Source: Muribaculaceae bacterium
Lineage (GTDB): Bacteria > Bacteroidota > Bacteroidia > Bacteroidales > Muribaculaceae
Direction: 5' to 3'
Assembly (NCBI GenBank): GCA_016290765.1
Contig: JAEEVE010000004.1
Location: 1-39,192, forward strand
DNA: 39,192 nucleotides
The position numbers and the translations under genes were made by a program. Below the pieces are notes generated by a model that had not been told where the DNA came from, ran no database searches, and worked only from the letters and a program-made list of their open reading frames with translations. The first letter of the stretch is position 1, and every line of letters starts with the position of its first letter. Positions 8,804-16,381 of this stretch are shown in pieces.

Positions 8804-10465
8804 ATGAAAACAAGATATCTAGCAAAGGTGACCATCGCCTGGACGATGTTGGCACTTGTCTCGTGCAACAACTATCTGGATCTCGAGCCGACCAATTCGG
8901 TGAGCGACAAGCTCATCTGGACCAGCAAGGCCAACGCTCAATTGGTCGTCAACAATATGTATGAGGACGTTGCCTATCTGGGCAACTACAACACGGGTGA
9001 GTGCTTGGCAGGCATGACCGAGGCACTGACCGATGAGTTCAAGTATGGCGACATGACCTATAATTCGCTGTGCTATATCCCCAGCGAGTTTGCCTATGGT
9101 GGTGCGGCAACCCTCACCACCAGTTATGTGTCAACCTATCTGGGTAGCTGGTCGACGATGTACCGTTATATTGCCCGCGCGAACCAGAGCATCTCCAGCC
9201 TGCGCAAGTATGGCACGATGAGTGACGAAGACAGGGACGAGGTCGAGGCCGAGCTGCGCTTCTTCCGAGCATTCTACTATGCCGAGCTGGCCAAGAAGTA
9301 TCACAAGGTGGTGCTCTATGACGAGGATATGGACAAGTATAAGAAGGACACACCCCTCACCGACGAGCCCCAGGTTTATGAGTTTATCTATCAGGACTTG
9401 AAGTTTGCTGCCGAGCATCTGCCTGTGAGCCTCGCGCCCAATGGCCGTCTTACCAGTGGCGCAGCCTACGCCTTCATGTCGCGTGTGATGCTCTATGCCG
9501 AACGCTGGCAGGATGCGCAAGAAGCCGCCCTGCAGGTGATGCAGATGGGCTATGAGCTGCCTGACGACCTGGGTGCACCATTCACGCCAGGTGGCAAGGG
9601 AGCCATTTTGCAGTATTGCTACAACAAGGAGAGCGTGACTCACTCGTTTGACAACTACTACGCACCAGGTGGTGACAAGGAGTTGCAGAAGAACAGCATC
9701 GATGGTGGCTATGGAACGCCCACACAAGAGATGGTCGAGAGCTTTGAACTCAAGACGGGTGGAAAGCCCAACTGGGAGGCCTGGCATGATGCCGAGGGCG
9801 TAACGGGCACACCGCCCTACGAGCAACTGGAACCACGCTTTGCCTTCACCATCCTCTACAATGGTGCCACATGGAAGGGGCGCACCATCGAGCCCTATGT
9901 GGGCGGTGTGGACGGATATGCGCAGTGGAAGGTCGAGACCAAGCCCGCTGGACGATCGACCACGGGCTACTATCTGCGCAAACTCGTTGATGAAACCCAC
10001 GACTTCAGTGTCGACCAGCGTTGTACCAAGCCCTGGACGGCAATACGCTATGCCGAGGTGCTGCTCAACTATGCCGAGGCATGCTACCGTCTAGGCAAGA
10101 CCGAGCAAGCCCTGGGCGCACTCAATCAGGTACGTACGCGACCCGCTGTTGGGCTGCCACGACTCACAGGCCTGTCGGGCGAGGACCTCATGGCAGCTAT
10201 CCGTCAGGAGCGCAAGGTCGAGCTGGCCTACGAGGGACAGTACTATTGGGACATGCGCCGTTGGAAACTGGCCCAGAGCGCATTCAGCAACTATCGTGTG
10301 CACGGGTTCCGCATCGTGAAGAATGCCGACGAGACGTTCACTTACTATTATGTGGAGTGTGACACCGAGGACCGTCACTTCCCCGCCAAGATGTATACCA
10401 CTCCCTTGCCCGAGAGCGAATTGTCGAGCAACAAGAGTGTTGAACAATTCCCTGAGTGGAACTAA
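8804..10465 (+). CDS. SusD/RagB family nutrient-binding lipoprotein
   Basis: Lipobox ending at Cys21 (LALVSCNNYLDLEP); the NNYLDLEP start after the lipid site is typical of SusD. TPR-like helices follow (FRAFYYAELAKKYHKVVLYDED), and the C-terminal RagB part carries RQERKVELAYEGQYYWDMRRWKLA. Length (553 aa) is usual. It is a surface lid that binds glycan and closes over the SusC barrel. It immediately follows susC and precedes the DUF5018 lipoprotein, the position often held by SusE/F-like surface glycan-binding proteins. The promoter is probably shared with upstream genes, as there is no room for one in the 12-bp gap. Confidence 0.96.
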   Translation: MKTRYLAKVTIAWTMLALVSCNNYLDLEPTNSVSDKLIWTSKANAQLVVNNMYEDVAYLGNYNTGECLAGMTEALTDEFKYGDMTYNSLCYIPSEFAYGGAATLTTSYVSTYLGSWSTMYRYIARANQSISSLRKYGTMSDEDRDEVEAELRFFRAFYYAELAKKYHKVVLYDEDMDKYKKDTPLTDEPQVYEFIYQDLKFAAEHLPVSLAPNGRLTSGAAYAFMSRVMLYAERWQDAQEAALQVMQMGYELPDDLGAPFTPGGKGAILQYCYNKESVTHSFDNYYAPGGDKELQKNSIDGGYGTPTQEMVESFELKTGGKPNWEAWHDAEGVTGTPPYEQLEPRFAFTILYNGATWKGRTIEPYVGGVDGYAQWKVETKPAGRSTTGYYLRKLVDETHDFSVDQRCTKPWTAIRYAEVLLNYAEACYRLGKTEQALGALNQVRTRPAVGLPRLTGLSGEDLMAAIRQERKVELAYEGQYYWDMRRWKLAQSAFSNYRVHGFRIVKNADETFTYYYVECDTEDRHFPAKMYTTPLPESELSSNKSVEQFPEWN

Positions 10466-10508
10466 TGTTTAGTTAATAGTTTATAGTTTATAGTTAAGAG
10501 TTGAAACT
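10466..10508 (+). repeat. TAGTTTATAG short repeats between susD and the DUF5018 gene
   Basis: The 43-bp gap is made of overlapping copies of TAGTTTATAG/TAGTTAA and ends directly before the ATG. It is AT-rich and has no TAnnTTTG box. It is probably a spacer that grew by slippage and now acts as the untranslated segment before the start codon. Confidence 0.6.
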
Positions 10509-12206
10509 ATGAAAAAAATTAGTTTATATCTCTCAGCGCTTGTGATGCTTGTCGTGACCAATGCTTGTCATGACCCAGAGTATGTGCTGCCCACCGCCGA
10601 CAGGCAGGGCATCACCAGCATCACGGCACTCTTCACAAAGGGCGAATATGCCGAGGTTGAGGCTGCCAAATTGGTGGTGGTCGACCCCGACCAGACCGAC
10701 TTTGTTATCCCCATCCCTTGGTATTATCCCGAGGACAGCGATAACCCCACCACCGAGGCCGACCTGAAGGCAATGCGCGTGAAGGTGGAATTGGACAACA
10801 ACTGTGTCATTTCGCCGGCAATTACCATTCTAGACCTCACGCAGACCAACTACTTCAACTTTACCGACCCACAGGGCGATAGTCGGAAGATATCTATCAG
10901 AGGTGAGCGAACGCACTCCAACAAGTGCGCTGTGCTGGCGTTTACGGTCAATGGCGACCTGGCTTGTATCGTTAACGAAGAGGAAAAGACTATCTCGATT
11001 CCTACCGCCGATGATCTGAGCGACGCTACATTTGAGGCGACACTGTCGCCCCACGCTACCATCAGCCCCGCGCCGGGCACACCCATGGACATGAACGATA
11101 AGCCCACCGTCACCGTCACTGCCGATGACGGAGTGACCAAAGCTACCTACACACTGCTCAAGCTCGTGCCCAACAAGGTGGACAATGGCATTCGTGCAGG
11201 CTCGGGTGTACTCAAGTTCGAAGCCGACTTGGCCCGTATGGCAGGCGTGACCGTTGCCGAAAGCATCCATCCCACGCTGGCTGCCATGGGCCGTTATGTG
11301 GTGGTCGACCTGGGCGATGGCTCAACGCCGTTCTACATCGACAAGAACACGGGCAGCAAGGTGGGCGAAATTACCCTGGGCAGCGCCGATGCCACGGGAT
11401 GTGTCTCGAGCGACGAGGCTGGCAACTTGCTCATCGCCAAGTTCTCGGAGAGTGGTACAACCTTTACCATCTGGAAGAGCGCAGGGGTGGACGAAACACC
11501 GGTCAAGTTACTCGACTATGACAACAACCTCAACCTCACGCTGGGTGACTACCTGCAGGTGGTAGGCGATGTCAATGGCGATGCCTACATCTTGGCTACA
11601 ACAGGTGGGCTTTATGCTCAGCACTTTGTGCGCTGGAAGGTGACAGGTGGTGTCGTCGGTGCGCCCGAGGTCATTGAAATCAATGGTGTGCTGCAGTGGA
11701 ATTTCCGCGACAACAACACCAAGGTGGTTCAACGCACCTTCAATCCTGCCGATGGCTATTTCATGGGACAGTATGCCGACGGCAACGACCCGTTCTACTT
11801 CATCGACGGCACAACCAATACCGTCGTTGGATCGCTAGGACCTGTGGCCGACGGAGCGTCATGGGGCAAGAAGAACGCCATTAGCGACAGCCGCGTCTTC
11901 AACGGCAACAGCTACACGGTGCTCTTCTCGATGGGCTACTGGCCCAACTGGGGCTTGCCAGGCATCTTGTATTTCTTCGACACGAGTTCTACGTCGTTCT
12001 TCAACGGCGCAGCCATCAACCAGGCTTCGGGACTGGTGGGAACGTTCGGCATGACCGACTACGAGTCCATCCCCTATGCTGGTGACTCGCGCTGTTGTGA
12101 CGTGGTGATGATGCCCTCCAAGGATGGTTATTACTTGGATGTCTACTATGTGAGCAATACTCACTTGAGTGTGGGCTGCATCGAGTTTGACTGTATTGAT
12201 AAGTAA
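10509..12206 (+). CDS. DUF5018-type surface lipoprotein (SusE-like position)
   Basis: Signal peptide with lipobox ending at Cys20 (VVTNACHDPEY), acidic after the cysteine as in Bacteroidetes surface lipoproteins. Residues ~35-240 hold the DUF5018-like beta-sandwich part (ITSITALFTKGEYAEVEAA; AVLAFTVNGD; TVTADDGVTKATYTL). Residues ~245-565 form a second domain with propeller-like repeats (HPTLAAMGRYVVVDLGDG, GCVSSDEAGNLLIAKF, PADGYFMGQYA, WPNWGLPGILYFFD, VSNTHLSVGCIEFDC). This second domain recurs in the dockerin protein at 13392-14681. Following susCD, it is probably a glycan-binding component of the outer-membrane complex. Binding is inferred from position; no enzyme motif was recognised. 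Confidence 0.8.
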   Translation: MKKISLYLSALVMLVVTNACHDPEYVLPTADRQGITSITALFTKGEYAEVEAAKLVVVDPDQTDFVIPIPWYYPEDSDNPTTEADLKAMRVKVELDNNCVISPAITILDLTQTNYFNFTDPQGDSRKISIRGERTHSNKCAVLAFTVNGDLACIVNEEEKTISIPTADDLSDATFEATLSPHATISPAPGTPMDMNDKPTVTVTADDGVTKATYTLLKLVPNKVDNGIRAGSGVLKFEADLARMAGVTVAESIHPTLAAMGRYVVVDLGDGSTPFYIDKNTGSKVGEITLGSADATGCVSSDEAGNLLIAKFSESGTTFTIWKSAGVDETPVKLLDYDNNLNLTLGDYLQVVGDVNGDAYILATTGGLYAQHFVRWKVTGGVVGAPEVIEINGVLQWNFRDNNTKVVQRTFNPADGYFMGQYADGNDPFYFIDGTTNTVVGSLGPVADGASWGKKNAISDSRVFNGNSYTVLFSMGYWPNWGLPGILYFFDTSSTSFFNGAAINQASGLVGTFGMTDYESIPYAGDSRCCDVVMMPSKDGYYLDVYYVSNTHLSVGCIEFDCIDK

Positions 12207-12215
12207 AACTATTCG

Positions 12216-12248
12216 GGTCAGGGAAGTCATTCCTTGAGTTCCCTGACC
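12216..12248 (+). other. Perfect 10-bp inverted repeat (hairpin) between DUF5018 and NAGPA genes
   Basis: Arms GGTCAGGGAA (12216-12225) and TTCCCTGACC (12239-12248) enclose a 13-nt loop. No T-tract follows, so it is not a standard intrinsic terminator. It may stabilise mRNA ends or partly attenuate transcription inside the operon; the function is inference. Confidence 0.6.
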
Positions 12249-12268
12249 GATTACTAATAAAGTATAAT

Positions 12269-13285
12269 ATGATGAAATTCAATCGAATACTATTTGTTGC
12301 AGTCGCTCTGTTAGCACTCACTGCTTGTGGCGACGAGAACAAGGCTGTGCAATGGTGGGACTGGACAACTGCAGAACCTGAACCTGGGCCAGACCCCGTG
12401 ATCGAGGATGCCAATCCTGGGCTGATTAAACTAGGATGGGCCAATGTGGGCGATGAGTTTGGCGAACTGCCCAACTATATCAACGTCTACCGTGCTCCCG
12501 AGCAACTGAAAGGCAAGAAGGCGGTGGCTTATGTCGCTGTGGCCGATGTTAACAAAGTGGTGTTCTCGGTTCTAGGAGAGGCTACGGGTTATAACAAGCC
12601 CTCAGACTTCTATCAGGCCAAGAAGGCCGCGGTGATCATCAATGGAGGCTACTTCTGGGACGGAACATCGTTGAGCCTGATGTGGCGCGATGGTGAGCTG
12701 GTGAGCCCCGCCAATCAGGTGAGCAGTCCCGACTGGACCACCACGTTCTACTATCCTGTACATGGCTACTTCGGCAAACTCGCCGACGGCAACTTTGAGA
12801 CGGCATGGACCTATACGACCATTACTGCAACGGGTGCCAACGACAAGACCTACAGCTATCCCACGCAGTTTCCGCTGGAGGCGGGTAGGGTGCCTAGCGC
12901 AACCTTTCCTGAGGGCGGTAAGTTGATGGATTGCGTCACAGCCATTGGTGGTGGACCGGTGCTGCTGCGCGGTGGCGAGGTGTGTAACAACTGGCAAGAT
13001 GAGTACCTAGAAGATATCGGGGCCGACGGCAATGCACCACGCACCGCTATTGGTTATACGGGCACACGCCTCATATACTTCGTGTGCGAGGGACGCAACA
13101 TGACACCCGATGTGCCGGGTTACAGCACGCTTGAGGTGGCTAATATCCTTAAGGATATGGGCTGCACCCAGGCGCTTAACCTCGATGGCGGCGGTTCGAC
13201 GATCATGCTGGTCAACGGCAAACCTGTGATCAAACCCAGCGACGGCACCGAACGCAAGGTGGTTAGTGCCGTGTCGATGAATTAA
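12269..13285 (+). CDS. Phosphodiester glycosidase family lipoprotein (NAGPA domain)
   Basis: Lipobox ending at Cys20 (LLALTACGDEN), so probably surface or periplasmic lipid-anchored. The body matches the NAGPA family (PF09992): VIINGGYFWDG (about 117-127), APRTAIGYTG, FVCEGRNMTPDVPGYSTLEVANI split across the family signature, and the conserved LNLDGGGSTIMLVNGK near the C-terminus. The mammalian founder removes alpha-GlcNAc from GlcNAc-1-phosphodiesters, and bacterial relatives are called phosphodiester glycosidases. In this locus it could uncover a sugar phosphate in a phosphodiester-linked glycan. The exact linkage is unknown. It is flanked by the two genes that share the propeller-like domain. 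Confidence 0.88.
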   Translation: MMKFNRILFVAVALLALTACGDENKAVQWWDWTTAEPEPGPDPVIEDANPGLIKLGWANVGDEFGELPNYINVYRAPEQLKGKKAVAYVAVADVNKVVFSVLGEATGYNKPSDFYQAKKAAVIINGGYFWDGTSLSLMWRDGELVSPANQVSSPDWTTTFYYPVHGYFGKLADGNFETAWTYTTITATGANDKTYSYPTQFPLEAGRVPSATFPEGGKLMDCVTAIGGGPVLLRGGEVCNNWQDEYLEDIGADGNAPRTAIGYTGTRLIYFVCEGRNMTPDVPGYSTLEVANILKDMGCTQALNLDGGGSTIMLVNGKPVIKPSDGTERKVVSAVSMN

Positions 13286-13287
13286 AT

Positions 13288-13320
13288 GTAGTCCCCCTAA
13301 CCCCCTAAAGGGGGGACTAC
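13288..13320 (+). repeat. Palindromic intergenic repeat of CCCCCTAAAGGGGG type
   Basis: Outer arms GTAGTCCCCC (13288-13297) and GGGGGACTAC (13311-13320) are perfect complements, and the core contains CCCCCTAAAGGGGGG. The same core occurs at 34128-34142 beside an unrelated gene. There is no T-tract. It could fold in RNA at the 3' end of the NAGPA gene. Confidence 0.7.
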
Positions 13321-13391
13321 TACTTAACTCCCTTTAACTACTTTAACTACTAAAATAACCCCATTTGTTTAACTACTAAATTTTTATTAAC
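13321..13391 (+). repeat. TTAACTCCCTTTAACTAC repeat before dockerin gene
   Basis: The 13326-13350 stretch repeats the element found at 1811-1869, and TTTAACTACTAAA occurs again at about 13368-13380. The repeats end shortly before the ATG. No convincing promoter was found. Confidence 0.65.
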
Positions 13392-14681
13392 ATGAAACTA
13401 AAAAGACTATTTATGGTAGGCGCAATCCTGGCAACGATGTTTGCCACGGCAAGCGCTTTGACAGGTGACGCTAATGACGACAATCAGGTCGACATCAGCG
13501 ATGTGAATGCAGTGATCAATATGATGCTGGGCAAGACCGAAATGGTGGCTAATTGCGACGTGAATGGTGACGGCGTGATTGACATCAGCGACGTGAACGC
13601 AGTCATCAACTTGATGCTGGGCAAGGGCGGTGACGAGATCATCGGCATCCGCGAGGGATCGGCAACGCAGCTGTTTGAAGTGGAACTGAAGAGCCTCTAT
13701 GAGGAACTGGATGCCAATGCCATCCATCCCACAGTGGCAGCTATGGGCGACTATGTCGTGGTTTGCTTGGGCGATGGCCGCACACCAGTCTATGTGAACA
13801 AAGCTACCGGCGAGAAGGTCGGCGAAATCGCACTGGGCGAGGCCGAGCCTACGGGCTGCGTGTCGAGCGATGAGAATGGCAACCTGGTGATTGCCAACTT
13901 TGCCGATGGACAAGGTGGAAACTTCTGCTTGTGGAAGACTGCTGATGTCACGGCTGAGCCTGTGAAGATTCTGGAGGCTCCCAACGCTTGGGGCATCACC
14001 CTGGGTGACTATGTGCAGGTGATTGGCAATCTCGACGAGGATGCTGTCATCGTGGCTACCTTCGGCGGTCTCTATGCACAGCACATCGCTCGCTGGATGG
14101 TGACCGGTGGCGTGGTCAATCCTGAGCCTCAGGTTGTTGAGGTTGGCGGCTCGAGCGTCCAGCAAATTTGGAGCCGTGACAATAACTTCAACGTGTCACA
14201 ACGCACTAGCGACCCCGCTGATGGTTACTTCATGGGTCAGTATGCAAGTGGAGTCGACAATTTCTACTTCATTGACGGCGCCACCAATCAAATCGCTGGT
14301 ACGTTGCTGCCTCCTCCAGGTGATATGTCGGGTTGGAAATATGCCAACTGCTACACTTGCACCTTCAACAAGGTCAACTACACTGTCCTCTTCTCCATAG
14401 GTTTCTGGCCCAACTGGGGTCTGCCTGGAGCATTGTACCTCTTCAACACCGACACGGTTGACTACTTTGATGGTGTCAATACTGTCGCCAATGCACCTGG
14501 ACTGGTGGCAACCTGCCTTGTGGGTGATGCCGACTTTGATGTGACACCTTATGCTGCTGATGGCCGTGTAGCCGATGTGAAGCTCACCCCGACCAAGGAT
14601 GGCAAGTATCTCGACCTGGTCTACACGAGCAACACGCACCTGATGGTGGGTTGTGTCGAGTTTGACTGCGTAGCACAATAA
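13392..14681 (+). CDS. Secreted dockerin-tagged paralogue of the DUF5018 lipoprotein C-terminal domain
   Basis: A cleavable signal peptide without lipobox (MKLKRLFMVGAILATMFATASA) is followed at residues ~24-78 by two dockerin type I-like calcium-binding repeats (GDANDDNQVDISDVNAVINM and DVNGDGVIDISDVNAVINLM). Residues ~95-429 match the C-terminal domain of the lipoprotein at 10509-12206 almost end to end (HPTVAAMGDYVVVCLGDG, GCVSSDENGNLVIANF, PADGYFMGQYA, WPNWGLPGALYLF, SNTHLMVGCVEFDC). The DUF5018 part and lipid anchor of that gene are thus replaced by a dockerin pair. It is probably secreted and attached through the dockerin or released. No enzyme motif was recognised; glycan binding is inferred from context. 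Confidence 0.82.
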   Translation: MKLKRLFMVGAILATMFATASALTGDANDDNQVDISDVNAVINMMLGKTEMVANCDVNGDGVIDISDVNAVINLMLGKGGDEIIGIREGSATQLFEVELKSLYEELDANAIHPTVAAMGDYVVVCLGDGRTPVYVNKATGEKVGEIALGEAEPTGCVSSDENGNLVIANFADGQGGNFCLWKTADVTAEPVKILEAPNAWGITLGDYVQVIGNLDEDAVIVATFGGLYAQHIARWMVTGGVVNPEPQVVEVGGSSVQQIWSRDNNFNVSQRTSDPADGYFMGQYASGVDNFYFIDGATNQIAGTLLPPPGDMSGWKYANCYTCTFNKVNYTVLFSIGFWPNWGLPGALYLFNTDTVDYFDGVNTVANAPGLVATCLVGDADFDVTPYAADGRVADVKLTPTKDGKYLDLVYTSNTHLMVGCVEFDCVAQ

Positions 14682-14994
14682 TTCTTTATAAGTCATGGGA
14701 CTGCAGATTTTTCTGGATATTTAGATAATATAGACTTCGTTTCGGCAATTGAAATAAAAAACACCGTCTTTTATTTTGTGTTGCGCTCGGCTTGCACTAA
14801 ATTTAGATAATTTAGGCTGCGCCTCGGCAATAAAAATATAAAACACCGTCTTTTATTTTGTATTGCGCTCGGCTTGCACTAAATTTGGATAATTTAGGCT
14901 GCGCCTCGGCAATAAAAATAAAAAACACCGTCTTTTGTTTTGTATTGCGCTCGGCTTGCACTAAATTTGCAGTCCCATTTTTAAAAAAGTTCTG
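14682..14994 (+). repeat. 82-bp tandem repeat bounded by a 15-bp inverted repeat
   Basis: This 313-bp gene-free stretch has units starting ACACCGTCTTTTATTTTG at 14761, 14843 and 14925, a period of 82 bp. The first two units differ at three positions and the third is partial. A diverged partial unit precedes them (from about 14711). The block is flanked by TGGGACTGCAGATTT (14696-14710) and AAATTTGCAGTCCCA (14963-14977), complementary except for one G-T pair. There are no spacers, so it is not a CRISPR array, and no transposase is present. It separates the first part of the locus from the GHL10 genes. It may be a small non-autonomous element or an expanding intergenic repeat. Confidence 0.8.
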
Positions 14995-16368
14995 ATGAAA
15001 CAGTTCCGCTTTATCTTTTTCCTGATGGCAATGATGGCCGTCTGCACCGCCTGCGGTGGAGACGACCCCATTCCTACACCCGAACCTACTCCCGAACCAG
15101 GACCTACACCAACTGTTGCCGAGAAACCACGATATATGTGGATTGACGCTAGTGCCAACTTCCCTGTGTTTGCCGACCGCCGGGACAACATCCGCCGTGA
15201 CCTCACGCTGGCCTACCAGTCGGGCATCACAGATGTGGTGGTCGATGTGCGGCCTACCGAGGGCGATGTTCTCTTTAACTGCAGCGTCATACCCACGGTT
15301 ACCAAGTTGCCGTCGTGGAGTGGGGGGCGCTACCAGATGTATAACCGAGCGGCATCGTGGGACTACCTCCAGGCATTTATCGATATCGGACATGAAATCG
15401 GTCTCAAAGTCCATGCCGGTGTCAATATGATGGTCGGAGGGTGCCAGTATGCCTACGGGCTGGGTCAGCAGGGCGCAGTGTTCCGCGACGCCGACAAGCG
15501 TGACTGGGTCACAACGCTCAACACCAAGACGGGACTGGCCAACGAGATGGACCTGGATAGCTATGGCACGAAGTTCTTCAACCCGGCCCACGACGAGGTG
15601 CAGCGCTATCTGCTGACGATGTTGCGCGACCTGGCGCAGTACAACCTGGATGGAATCGTGCTGGACCGTTGCCGATATGACGAGTTCCTGAGCGACTTCA
15701 GCGATGTCTCGCGACAGAAGTTTGAGCAGTATCTGGGACACGAGGTCGACAACTGGCCTGCCAGTGTGATGGCACCGGGCATGGCTGTAACGCCAATTCC
15801 CAGCAATACACCCACTTATTTCAAGGATTGGCTGGCGTTCCGAGCTAAGGTAATCCATGACTTTATACTGCGAGCACGAGATGCTATCAAGGGAACGAAC
15901 AACAAGATTCAGTTTGCCGTCTATGTTGGAGCGTGGTATTCTACCTACTATGACATGGGTGTGAATTGGGCCAGTAGCAAGTATGACCCCTCGGTCGACT
16001 ATCCGCGATGGGCGAATGCTGACTACAAGAAGTATGGCTTCGCACAGAACCTGGATTTCCTGTTGTTGGGCGCATACGCCTCGGTAAGCAATATCTATGG
16101 TTCGGGCGAGTGGTCTTGCGAGGGCTTCTGCCGACAGGCAAAACCGCTATTGGCTGGTGATGTGAAGTTTGCCGCAGGACCCGATGTGGGCAATCCCACG
16201 GGGTGGCCCGAAGGAGGACAGTTTACCGCCGTGACGCAGTCGGTCGATGCTTGCATCAACAATGCCGACGGATACTTTATCTTCGACATGGTTCATGTGC
16301 GGCAGTTTGGCTATTGGGATGCCATCAAGCTGGGTGTGGACAAATACCTGAAAACACTTGATGATTAA
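14995..16368 (+). CDS. GHL10-type glycosidase-like lipoprotein
   Basis: Lipobox-like end at Cys20 (MAVCTACGGDD) and a Pro/Glu/Thr-rich linker (PTPEPTPEPGPTPT), then a TIM-barrel of the GHL10/YddW-YngK family: YMWIDASANFPVFADR, VVVDVRPTEGDVLF, YLQAFIDIGHEIGLKVHAG, KFFNPAHDEVQRYLL and the acidic DGIVLDRCRYDEFLSDFS strand end where catalytic carboxylates are expected. E. coli DigH (YddW) of this family cleaves denuded peptidoglycan strands; whether this protein does is inference. It is followed 13 bp later by a close paralogue in which the lipid anchor is replaced by a dockerin pair. Confidence 0.83.
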   Translation: MKQFRFIFFLMAMMAVCTACGGDDPIPTPEPTPEPGPTPTVAEKPRYMWIDASANFPVFADRRDNIRRDLTLAYQSGITDVVVDVRPTEGDVLFNCSVIPTVTKLPSWSGGRYQMYNRAASWDYLQAFIDIGHEIGLKVHAGVNMMVGGCQYAYGLGQQGAVFRDADKRDWVTTLNTKTGLANEMDLDSYGTKFFNPAHDEVQRYLLTMLRDLAQYNLDGIVLDRCRYDEFLSDFSDVSRQKFEQYLGHEVDNWPASVMAPGMAVTPIPSNTPTYFKDWLAFRAKVIHDFILRARDAIKGTNNKIQFAVYVGAWYSTYYDMGVNWASSKYDPSVDYPRWANADYKKYGFAQNLDFLLLGAYASVSNIYGSGEWSCEGFCRQAKPLLAGDVKFAAGPDVGNPTGWPEGGQFTAVTQSVDACINNADGYFIFDMVHVRQFGYWDAIKLGVDKYLKTLDD

Positions 16369-16381
16369 AACCATATAAACG

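Noticed and set aside
13288-13320. Intrinsic terminator after the NAGPA gene
   Set aside because: The stem is strong but no T-tract follows, and the same palindrome recurs elsewhere as a repeat.
14711-14962. CRISPR array
   Set aside because: The units are 82 bp, directly contiguous and without unique spacers, and no cas genes are nearby.
14812-15858. 348-aa antisense ORF starting in the GHL10 gene and running into the 82-bp repeats
   Set aside because: Its C-terminal part is translated repeat DNA and the rest mirrors the GHL10 gene. No signal, motif or promoter supports it.
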